Shown here: positions 33,165-44,900 of the stretch, piece by piece | Position numbering within the stretch: position 1 is the first letter of the stretch | How the letters are laid out: each line of letters begins with the position of its first letter | Source: Polytrichum commune | Taxonomy: Eukaryota > Streptophyta > Polytrichopsida > Polytrichales > Polytrichaceae | Length of the DNA stretch: 64,000 nt | Direction of reading: 5' to 3' | Assembly (NCBI GenBank): GCA_950295325.1 | Contig: OX485805.1 | Location: forward strand, 38,055,501-38,119,500 | Translations under genes and position numbers: made by a program | The notes under the pieces: model-generated | What the model saw: the letters and a program-made list of their open reading frames with translations, nothing else | What the model was told of the DNA's origin: nothing | Databases searched by the model: none

Positions 33165-34732
33165 TGATTTTTGCCGTTTTTCTTCATCAAATTTAGGTAT
33201 ATTCCATTAATTCCTATACAATGATCGGTCATTTTCCTACAGTCTTTAACTTCAACCACTTAATTCTCAAACCCAACCGGTGCATCTGTAACTAGTGGAG
33301 AGTTATCCCCATTCATAGTTTAAGAACCCCTCCCATAAAATTTATCTTTCTTGGGTCTCAGCTCTCATGTCAACAACTAAGAATCTAATTTATCATAAAC
33401 CCTTAATTTGTTTCTACGTATTAGGTAATAGGAAACCACAAAAGATTGAGGTTCTTTCTATTTGGGGACTATTAGTACACATGTGACTAGTGCATATAGC
33501 ATTATTCAACTGCATGGTTGTGTTTCATTCTATATTTAGCTTCTGACATGGGCTTCCACTTTCTTACTTTCATGGGAAGAAACTTAGATAATATAGAGAA
33601 ATTGACGTTGGTATGGATATTGAATAGTGCCGGTATGAATAATATGAATTTTGTGAACAATGTTGGTGTTGCCAGTGAACAATGCTGTTATGAATAATAA
33701 TTTTAGAGAATAATGTCTAGATTCCTTTCAATAGTGTTAGGATGAACAACGGTTCAGGCTGGAGTATAAGGGTGAGTTTCCATGTAGGCCGCTCGCCCAT
33801 TTTATTCTAGATGTGAACAATTTGATGTAAGCTCCTGATGGACACCTATATTTGAGTGGTGTATGGTTGGGTGTGAATCTAAGAACATACGTCAAAAGAG
33901 ATTGAAGTACATGCTCATCAACATTTTTTAATTGTTATAGACACAATACTCAACATGACCATTAGAAGGAGTTGCATGATCATGTAACAATTCAAAGAAT
34001 CTTCACTTACGATTAGTATCGAGCAAGAGAAATAGATTCGGTGACACGAAATACAATATTTAGTGTTGCAATTGGTTCGGCCTATTCATCGACATATACA
34101 CTTGAGGGTGGGCCAACTCTATGTTTGTTTGAGACGAATGGCACGAAAATTAGTCAAGTGCACTTTATAGATGGTGAACGGTGGAGCCAATGAAAACACA
34201 AGCCCCGGCACATTCCATGAGCACACTTTAACTTATCATCCCTATGCTTATATATTGGAGCCCATCATTGTGAAGGTTTCGTGTTTGGGAGAAATCACGT
34301 GGTGAAAAACGAAAGGAAAAAAATCCGAGCGAAATGAGCATGTTAATGGTCCACCCCAAGGAAGGAGTTCATTTATGGCCACACATGTCTCCCCCCCTAT
34401 AGCGGTTCTCTATACGCCTTTTTGGTTCCGCTTCCAAGCACTTGTGTGGCATCTACTTGAGAAAATGCAGAAGCTTGGGCACCAAGGAAAAAAGGGTGTA
34501 AAAGGGAAGGTGTATATTTCGTGTTTGAGTTCCGGGAGTCTTTTTGCTTTATAGTCTATTAAAAGTCTTTTAAAATAAATGAACTTTAAAGTGGGGCTCT
34601 CTTATGGATGAAAAGTGGAGGGTTATAGGAATTCCATTTTCAAGCGGGTGGATGAATCAAATGTCTGGGGGGTGGACTCTTCATTGGAAATTTAATTGGC
34701 GTGTGTGGGTCACTATGAAATTGAACTCCCTG
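33165..34732. other. AT-rich stretch, repeats only
   Basis: About 33838-33970 is a minus-oriented fragment of dispersed family R, and about 34010-34080 a fragment of MITE M. No gene seen. Confidence 0.4.
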
Positions 34733-34878
34733 CATAACATTATTCATATCCATAACAGTGTTTTGTGGGACTGACAATATTCCCCAAAATATTCTCACAG
34801 TCAATCTAAATGTCGAGAATATTTTGGGGAATATTGTCAGTCCCACAAAACATTGTTATGGATTTGAATAATGTTATG
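34733..34878. repeat. Fold-back repeat, 64-nt arms, 62/64 identity
   Basis: Left arm 34733-34796 (CATAACATTATTCATATCC...) and right arm 34815-34878 are complementary at 62 of 64 positions around an 18-nt loop. Transcription in either direction would give a long, nearly perfect hairpin. It could be a very small MITE or a young miRNA/siRNA-type precursor. Confidence 0.82.
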
Positions 34879-37278
34879 TATATACGAGAAGTTTATAGAG
34901 AAAAAAAAAACGTATGGCATGCTAATAAATGGACTCGTGTATTTATACTAAGTTTTTTGATTTAATGTGATAAGTGCATCCACTACATATACAAACTATA
35001 CATCATGAATTAAACAATCCTTCATTATATATAAAATTCACTCTCACTTTCCAATGAGAAAGTCATTGAATGTTTTTCATCCATAGCATGTATCTCAAAG
35101 ATTGTATAAACCAAACAAAGATAAGAGCACAATAACTTAGCCACAATCTAGAGAGCATAACTGAAGGAAGCCCATGAGAGCTCCAAGAGCCTCTAGTTTG
35201 TTGAAACCTGGAACCCAAATGCAAATCCTAACAAGAAGACACATGGTAGTCATTGAGGACTATGACCATATGAAAACAATGAATGAAAACATGAAGTGGA
35301 TGAAACTAACACATTTATTGTCAGTTTTTTCTATAAACCCTTGGGCCTCCTTTTGTACATCTACCTTTACTTCAAAAATTTGAATAGCCTTTTCAGATGT
35401 ACACGCTAGAGAAAATCGATACCCCTCCCTTATGTATACTACGTATGCTAATGCCTCAAGCGATACCCCTCCTTACATTCACGTTAGTTTGTATGTGGTA
35501 TGAAGAGTCCACCCCCTGGTACCAAATGGAAACACATCAACTATCATTCTCATTCTCATAACAATGTCAAGACCGGGGTACACTGATCATTTTGCCTAGA
35601 TGGACAACATAGACTTAACAAATTTAGGGTAAACAAAAAACATATTCAATGTAAATGTGTACGAATTTGGAATCATGGAACCCATGTAAGTTGAAGATGA
35701 AAACATCAAGAACCCTTCATAGAGCCTAGAGATTTCTTTTCTGGTTCATGCGCCCCCAAATACGTACAACTGAATGATTTAACACTCGAAACCTTGAATT
35801 AATGTACAACATGTATAACTAACTCTAAGCACATAACATTGTTCAATGTTATGGGCCTGGGAATGTAACCATAGGATGTTGGGAGCTTATTCTAAATATG
35901 AATCTCCCTACGCAGGGTTTTGCATGGCATAGTTATACATCCAGGGCCCACAAAACAAACACACAACGTTGACTAACGTCATGCAATTTACAAGTTGTTT
36001 GAATTGAGAATCACCTTAATGTCCATCTTCTATATATAGAGTTGTTTTGTAGGCTCAAGTGTGGAGTCTATCTTCAAAATGTCTACTTTCAACATTATTC
36101 AAAAGGAATCTATTTTGGGGCACTCCATACTATTGCATATGAATAGAAAATTGGGGCTTGTCAGCGCACTTAACACAAATGGCCTTGATCCTTGCAACAC
36201 TTTATCCAAGTCGGCTATCCATATGTACGTTACATATCGTGTCCTTTAGCGAGTCCGCTAATTTAAGTTAAGTGTCCACCAATGGTAGTGAGAGGAGATG
36301 ACCTCGGGTCGCATTGGAAGCGGTGCTTGGAGCTCCCTATATGTACTACTAGGTGTCCTAGTCACCTTTCACCACACGGATGTGACTCCAAGAGTTCATT
36401 CATGTCAACAATTACTACACTTTTTACACCTATTACTATGGGCTGAAAGTTAGCATGGGTACAAAGTACCATGGTCTATTGTATTTGATGTGTGGGGTAT
36501 TGATATCAGGGTGGCTCATATCTCATCGAAGGAAAGATGAAATGTTGACAAACTGTTGATGTTTTTGAAATAAGATTGATGTAATGATGATGATATTACA
36601 CATTCCAGCTCGTGCTCCTGGTTTTGAACATTTGGTGTTGTTGGTTGAAAAATGATGAGGGTCAAGATAAGTTATGGTGACCAAAGGTATTGTGGTATGC
36701 CAAACTTATAGTGGGCCACAGTAGTAGGTGTGAAAGGTATACCTATTTTGATGTGGAACATCCCGCCTTTTTTGGTAATGTCAACAATAAGTGGTTCAAT
36801 CGAAAATGACAAGGAGTTGTCACACTTTTGTCATGGGGTTTGTTTGGTGGGCGTGGGGATTTGTTTGGTACAAATGTACCTATGCTAAAGATGTTGCGAA
36901 GCATATTACTTATTCCTTGGTGGGTGGGTAATGTTAGGGTAAATTTAATTTGCTCCTAATATTGATGAAAGGAGGGCACTTTTGAATGGAATTTTTGGAT
37001 GAAAAACGATCATATTAATAAAAGTAAAAATGAGAAGAAGACGTGAAGGCTTAACATATGTGGGTTTCATGTGAGGAACTATTGTTCATCATTTCCTTGT
37101 TTAGAGTTTAAGATTTAGAAGAAGTAGATTTCAGGGGTTCACCAACTGTGGCTGTTGTTGGAGGCTAACATTGATTATTCTTGAAATTGTGATTCTATAA
37201 AGTAATGAGAGAACAATTGAAGTGAATATTCAATTTGCATAACAAACATAACTCAAGATAAATCCCTGACCATGGGAT
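34879..37278. other. AT-rich stretch, no gene; one small MITE
   Basis: 35852-35951 is a diverged copy of the 104-bp GTGGGCCC-ended MITE (termini TGGGCCTGG and CCAGGGCCCA). Short frames elsewhere have no recognisable domain. Confidence 0.4.
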
Positions 37279-37664
37279 TCTACACTAAATATGATACTTA
37301 GTGTCACCAATTCTAATTGTCTTGCTCAACACTAATTGTAAACCGCGGTTGGAGTGTCGCCAACACTAAATGTTAACCCGACATTATTTGTCATCCCTTG
37401 TAAATTTTATGGGGGATTATAGATTTACAGTGTTGCAATTACTGTCACTTAACGAGTGATTCTTCATCCAAATTCACATCATCCATGACAATATTCCATC
37501 ACAAGAAGTTGACAAGAGAAGGTAGGGTTTTGGCCAATGGATGAACTCATCCATCATCCATGACAATATTTGTTCACTTATTCACAAGTAGTGTCATCCA
37601 AAAAGTTACCATAGTGACATAAAATAATACCATAGGACACTAAATATTATATTTAATGTGGTTC
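37279..37664. mobile_element. MITE family M, copy 3 (opposite orientation)
   Basis: About 386 bp, the reverse complement of copy 1 along its length: TACACTAAATATGATACTTA at one end and CACTAAATATTATATTTAAT at the other. It ends about 450 bp before the PPDK TATA box. Confidence 0.7.
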
Positions 37665-38118
37665 TTATCAGTCTTTTGACATTATTGACGACAGACCTAA
37701 CCTTACGTGTCATAGAGTACACCTTACTCAATGTAATGAAAAAGTACGACGGTCATGGAAAAAGTGATGATGGGTGGAAAGAAAAGTCAAGCTCAGTAAA
37801 AGAAAATCCAGAAAAGCTGTCTCGAATCTTCGAAAGCTGCATATTAAACATGTCCAGAATCTACCATTTCCTCGAAGGCTCAGTGTACCACAACCGGCCT
37901 CCAAGAATCTACGTGAATGGAATTTCACTACAGGAACCGGATATCTACAGTTCCGGAGACTGAATCTACGTGTCGCGTGTAGATCTACGCAGAAAGAGTG
38001 GCAGCCCAAGTATCAGTCCACTGCCGTCTACAACAGCGTCACTCCTCCCCATCTGCATCTCTCGAAGCTGACTACCCACCACAACTATCCTCCAGATGCA
38101 TGCAATCCCTCACCATCG

Positions 38119-38125
38119 TATAAAT
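38119..38125 (+). promoter_or_regulatory. Probable TATA box of the PPDK plastid transcript
   Basis: TATAAAT, about 100 bp before a good splice donor (AAAAG|GTGAGG, intron from 38220). It is the only TATA-like site well placed for the 5' UTR exon. Confidence 0.5.
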
Positions 38126-38219
38126 TCAGCTCAAATTCCATCTTAATCGACTCAATTTGCTCCATTTCCATCTATTTCCAGCTTGTCCAGCACCGAATCA
38201 GCTCGTACGGATCGAAAAG

Positions 38220-38864
38220 GTGAGGTGGGAAGCGCCTAACTCTGTCGACACTTGGGCTTTGAGTGCATGTGGGTTTGTGTTTTTGAGGAGAATCCGAGCT
38301 CTCTTGGGTGTTGGGTGACCTTTGGTTGGTGCAATTTTTCTAAATTTCGCTTACCTTTGCTTAATTTTTAGTTTTAGTTTTAGTTTTGTAGTTTTTTTTA
38401 AAGTCTTTTGATGGGGAGGTGATGATCCTTGCCGTCGGAGTTTTGGGTCGAAGAGTGAGGTGATTTCGGATTTTAATATTTTAAACATTTTGTTACGTAT
38501 CCGTACGTTCGACAGATTTTTCAAGTTTTTAGAGCCAATTCCCGTGTTATGATCCGTTTTGTTTTTGGGACTTTCGAAGCAGCAGCAATTTGCTGAAGAG
38601 TTTGGCTAAGAGGTCTGATCTCAATTGTTTTGGTTCTTTTGGTTTTTGGTGGAGAGACGATCCTTCTTGTGGGAGTTTTGAGCCGACGGTTGACCTGCTT
38701 TCGGGTTTTCACATTTTGTTATGTATGCGTGTTGTTTGACAAAATTTCAAGTTCTTTTAAGTCAATTGCCATCGTTACGATCCGTTAGTTTTTTTTGGAC
38801 TTTCGAAGCAGGAGCAATCTGCTGAAGAGTTTGACTTAGAGGATTGATATCAATTGTTTTGCAG
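38220..38864 (+). other. Probable 5' UTR intron of PPDK
   Basis: A 645-bp GT-AG interval between GAAAAG|GTGAGG and TTTTGCAG|GGATCA, T-rich toward the 3' end. The downstream UTR exon (38865-38973) holds a GA tract at about 38908-38930. Confidence 0.5.
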
Positions 38865-38973
38865 GGATCATTTTGAGGGAGGAAATTGAAGAGTTGGACG
38901 TGCTGGAGAGAGAGAGAGAGGGAGAGAGAGCTACAAGCTCATCAGGGGCTGATCGAACGCCACATATAAAAAG

Positions 38974-41900
38974 ATGAAGGGCCTTGTGGGGTTGCAGAAA
39001 TCTTTGGGTTATGGAAGTCAACTCAATTTGGCCACAAATGGCAACAACAAGAATAACAATGTAAACAACTCAGCAGTTGGATCCCAGAACAGCATGGTGG
39101 CGGCATCGTTGCAGTCACCTCGTGGCAGTCTAAGCTTCTGTCTTAGCAACCCATGGCGCCATAGCCAGGTTCTTGGAGGTGAAGTAGTACTAAGGCCAAT
39201 AGGAAATGGGCGCCATGGGCGCCATGGGTTCATCAACACTGTGCGATGTCAGACTGTGGCGTCGCCGCCCACGCAAACCAAGCAGGTACCTAAGTTATTT
39301 TAACCATATGAAATTTCAATGAGGCATGAGGCTTCTTAGTCGCAACTCGGAAACCAATCCAAATGTTCTCGAAATTGGAGGATTGAAGAAATTTTTAGTG
39401 ATCCTCCGGTTGCTGCTGATTATGTAACCAGATGGTTCTCAGAGTTTGAATTTTAGGCGCTTAAAAAGAGACAGATTTATTTCGAATGTCTTTGAATGCG
39501 AGTTAGTGAAATGTAGAATTCTAAAGTGCATTTGCGGAGTTTCTGAAAATGTAGACTACCTACATATACATACCAATAGTTGTAAGGTTTCTTCTGCTAT
39601 TTGTTGAAGGCTTCTTATTTCGCAGCTCGGAAAACCAACCCCCATATTTTCGAATTTAGAGGAATGAAGAAATTTGAGTTTTTAGTAGTCCTCCTATTTC
39701 TGGTGATTATGGAACATCCAGCACCAGATGGTTTTCAGATCTTGAAATTTATTCGCCTAAATAGAGAATTATTCATTTTGGATGTCTTGAATGCAAGTTC
39801 GTGACACCGGAATGCAGAATTCTAAAGTGCATTGGTGGAATTTTGATATTGTAGACTACGTATACATACCAGCTATTTTGCAATCATGTGTCGCAGCATT
39901 CCCCAATAATTTCAATATTGTAGGATTGAAGAAATTTGTGATCCTTCGATTACTGCTGATTATGGTACATCCAGCACCAGATGGTGTTCAGATTTCAGAA
40001 TTTGAGTATTTTGGATGCAAGTTCGTGACCATAGAATGCAGTATTCTGAATAGGATTCATGGAGTTTCGACATTGTGGACTACCTACACATACCAGTGCT
40101 TTTCAGTCGTGAGGCTTCTAATGTGGCAGCTCGGAATGCCCACCCAAATTTTCTCAAAATTGGAGAATTGAAGAAATTTGTGATCCTCCGGTTGCTGCTG
40201 ATTATGAAACGCCCAGCAGCAGATGGTTTTCAGAAAAAACAGAGAAATACTATTTTAGAATGTTCAGGATGCAAGTTAGTGACAATGGTTATGAAAATAT
40301 AGACTACATACACATACCAAGAGTTGCATTGCATGGTGTCTTCTGTTATTTTGCTGAGAATCAATGGTGCATTTGCGGCAGAGAGTCTTCACATTCGGCA
40401 AGGGACAAAGTCAGGGGAACATGGGAATGAAGAGCCTGGTGAGCCCTACATTCATAAATCTTGTAACCTCTTTCCACATAAGCACATGGATTGAAACTCT
40501 TGATTAAAATATTAAGTGCACAAATATATCCTGTTGACTATCGACAACCCGGATGATGATGTCTGGAAAATGTATGCACGTATGCACCACTGCAGTAAGT
40601 GTGCAAGCTAACATCAATGTGATTGCAACTGAATGAATGGCAGCTTGGTGGGAAAGGAGCTAACCTTGCTGAAATGTCGAGCATTGGTCTTTCGGTGCCA
40701 CCGGGCCTCACCATCACCACGGAGACATGTCATGAGTACAATGTAAATGGCAACATATTGCCAGATGGTCTTTGGGAAGAAGTGTTGGAAGGCCTCAAGA
40801 CTGTAGAAGAAGTTATGGGAGCTACTCTTGGAGACCCATCCAAACCACTTCTTGTCTCTGTTCGATCCGGAGCAGCAGTAAGATTTCAAGTCCAACTCAT
40901 CTTATAACATCTAACATACATCTTATAACATCTATAGACAATGTCATTTACACTTACTAACCAAGGATGCACTTTTCTATTGTGTCTTGATTGTAAGCAT
41001 CAGGTGGATGTCCTCATAAGCCACATCCTAGTTGTATCTGCAGTAGCAAATTTGAATGTCTCAGACAAGTCGTTCTAATGGAAAGTCACCGGCCATAGGG
41101 ACTGCATCATAAACTTTTGCATTCATATATCAACACTGATTTCACATAGGTTCCATCACAAACCTAAAGATAGGATTGCAATTTTATCTCTTGTTTCTAT
41201 ATTTCATCGTTGCAAGACCTAAAATGTGAAATTATGAATTGAATAAATGTTGGATGAACATTACCGTAATGTTGAGCTAGCATTTAACATATGTTGAACC
41301 CTGAAGAGTATGTATTTTGCCCTGGCTCAACATTAAATGCTGGTCACTTGCATTTTGAGATGTGCTTGCTCATGTGAGCCCTACCTTGGTTAAGTGGTTG
41401 ATGAGGATTTGGAAAAGTGCAGATATCGATGCCTGGGATGATGGACACAGTGTTGAACTTAGGACTGAACGACGAGGTGGTGACTGGCCTTGCTGCTCGC
41501 AGTGGTGAACGATTTGCTTACGACTCGTATCGCCGCTTCATCGATATGTTTGGAGGCGTGGTCAGTATTCTATCAGCCATCAATTTTTGAAACATGTTTT
41601 TCTAAAGAGCAATAGATGTGGAGACCATACTCTTTCGGTTAGGAAGAAGTCATCTTGAATGCAATGGATTTTGCACTCCATACGATGCTCCCCAAATAAG
41701 CTTTCAAAATTTTACTGAGGATTGCATGGCTGATCTAGTTACATTACCTGATGAGATCTTTTCACTACAGGAAGTTTGTTGTGAACCTAATTCTGCTTCT
41801 GTTGTGATGTAGGTAATGGGTGTTTCACACTCTCTCTATGAGCATGAACTGGAGAAATTGAAAGCCTCCCGAAGTGCTGACCTTGATACAGACCTGACAA

Positions 41901-44900
41901 CGGAGGATTTGAAGGAGCTCGTAGGGAAGTACAAATCTGTCTACCGTAATGCTATTGGCAAAGATTTCCCAACTGGTAAATATCATGTGCTACTGCTGAT
42001 GATTGAAAGGTTTCACGAGTGATTCATTCAGGTGGTTACTTGCACATAGTTCCCAGAAATTCTGTCACTTCTGTTTCAAAGTGGGAAATGCATATGATTC
42101 TGACTCTGAAGTAGGATGCAAAATATTGCAGATCCGGCAGAGCAGTTGCGACTGGCTGTTATTGCAGTCTTTGATTCATGGAATAGTTCGCGAGCGGACA
42201 AGTATCGCAGCATCAACCAGATAACTGGGCTCAAGGGCACAGCTGTGAATATCCAAGCCATGGTGTTTGGAAACATGGGGGTCAACTCCGGCACGGGTGT
42301 TCTTTTCACCCGAAATCCCAGCACTGGGGAGAAGAAACTTTATGGGGAGTACCTCATCAATGCACAGGTTATCCTCAACTCTGCAATTACTATCCATTGA
42401 TCACCAATTGAGCTCATGTCACCTGAATCAAAATTATCAATGAAGATGGTGGAATCCTTTGAGCAATCTGTTTCCTACAGGAAGTTTTTCTAGTACGTTG
42501 CATCCTAAGTTCACAAAAGATGAATTCCCATGTGGTTAGACAAACGGAGGACTCTTCATTGATCACCAATCGAGTTCATGCCACCTGAATTAATGATCAA
42601 TGAAGACAGATTCTCTGAGCAATCTGTTCCCCACTCAATTTCTTTTAGTACCTTGCATACTAAATTCACAAGAGATCAATTCCCATGTGGCTAGACAAAT
42701 GGAGAACTCTTCATTGATCACCAATTGAGTTCATGTCACCTTTATTGGTGATCAATGAAGATGGCGGGTTTTAGAGGGGGTCTTTTAGTACCTTGCATTC
42801 TAAGTTCATCACAAGAGATGACTCTCCATGTAGTTAGACAGATAGAGAATTTTTGTTGTACATTTATTCTGAAGGTTATGCAACCTGGGTCTTTGTCGCG
42901 TGTGCAGGGCGAAGATGTTGTGGCAGGCATTCGGACACCTGAAGACATAGACACCATGAGACAGGCTCTTCCTGACGCCTACAAGGAGCTTCTGGAGAAT
43001 TGTGACATACTCGAAAGCCACTACAAGGAAATGATGGTATTCCTAACTCTGTAACCGATACCCTAGTCATTGAAAACTTGTCAAAATTTGTGATTACCTA
43101 TTTTTATCACGTTCTTTTATCATATTCTGGACTTATCTTAAGACAAGGTAACTGGATTAATGAAGTCAACGCTTTTTGAAATATGAGATACAGGAATGGA
43201 TACTTGAGCAAATTGTAATTGATCCCATCCTTGTAGGACATTGAATTCACAGTACAAGAAGGGAGGCTTTGGATGCTACAATGCCGGTCTGGCAAGCGCA
43301 CCGGGGCAGGAGCGGTGAAGATTGCTGTCGACATGGTTAACGAAGGGTTAATTGATACACGTGTTGCAGTGAACAGAGTAGAACCTCAACATCTGGATCA
43401 GCTCCTCCATCCCCAGGTCCAGTAACTCATATGCTTTGATTTCTACTCTCTTTCTTCATTACTCAATCCAGGCTGATGAATGTTTTGGAATTTTATGAAA
43501 ATCATGCAGCTTTTTTCCTCAGAATTCTGACAGTGATAAAGTGTAATTACAGTTTGAGAATCCAGCAAGATACAAAGAGGAAGTAATTGCAACTGGGTTA
43601 CCTGCTTCTCCAGGAGCAGCTGTGGGTCAGCTTGTTTTTAGTGCGGAGGATGCAGAGGCTTGGCACGCACAGGGAAAAGCAGCTATCCTGGTACATACTT
43701 TTATGGTGTCTGCTATTAATATTCTGGAGTTTAGTTGTTCCTCTTTTAGGGCCAATTTACACTAGGGTATGTGGGTGTTATTCAGTTTGTTTTTCATGTT
43801 TTCCAACCTGTAACAATTAGATTCACACAACAAAACTTGTGGGGCATTAGCAAATCCACAATAAAGTATCAGCAAAAATCGGACTTCCCTTGATATAATT
43901 ATGGTTATCGGAAGTACATGTTTGTTGATTCCTTAACTGAACACATAGGTCCTCCCAATTGTGTTCAGTATTTGAGTATGAAACTTTAAGACGTAGTCCA
44001 ATCTCTTTTAAACATGTGTTTTTATGGTTTTGGTTCTTTGATCCTCGCCTAACCAGACACCAATCAAATACAGGAGTCCAATTAAGAAAAGTAACCAAAT
44101 AACACCTGCACACCTTATGGCCGAGGGCCATGGCCTTGAAACTGTGAGGCTCTTGAAACTCATCTGAAGCCCATACCATGGAAACATTGAAATTGAGTTA
44201 TGTGTGGTCACTGGCCTTCAAGTGTATTGTGGAGGCATATGTGACTGGGCTAGTCTCAACTGAATGCAATTACATTACCATCCTATTCATGTGGGCCGTT
44301 CTACACAATAAGTTACACTAATTCAAGGGTTATGAGATTTCGGAGTGTCATGGTCTCCCGGGTTTGTGGTAGACCAACCTCTTTGAGGTGGGCATGATGC
44401 AAAATTTAGAGGACCATGACGCATTATTTATTGCTTACCATGTAGGACTCACGTCATGTAGGTTTTCTATCCATTCAAACTTCCTTGGTCCCTTGGGTCC
44501 TCACGTTCTAGTGTGAAGTGAAGAGAGACAGTCTTGGCATTTTCCACCAATGAGAGTTAATTCCATTGAAAACAAGCCCTCAAGCTCTAGTGTGAAGTGC
44601 CCCTTACATTTGGATTGCAACTATGTGAAATTTGAATGGGTCTTCTTCAATAGTTATTATGTGATCCAAACGACATTGAACTAATTTGATGAAGCGCTTT
44701 GTAGGTGCGAAATGAAACAAGCCCTGAAGATGTGGGTGGTATGCATGCTGCTGCTGGAATTCTAACAGCACGTGGAGGAATGACTTCTCATGCTGCTGTC
44801 GTTGCTCGAGGCTGGGGCAAATGTTGTGTTTCAGGGTGTTCGGAGATACGGGTCAATGAGACAAACAAGGTCAGTTCCAGTGTTGGACTGGTATCATCTT

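Noticed and set aside
37658-38223. Open frames of 101 and 149 codons upstream of PPDK
   Set aside because: They overlap each other and a minus frame, cover the TATA box and 5' UTR exon, and show no domain.
40614-40907. Minus and alternative plus frames over PPDK exon 3
   Set aside because: Shadows of the exon; only the [11 protein letters not shown] frame matches the family and splices in phase.
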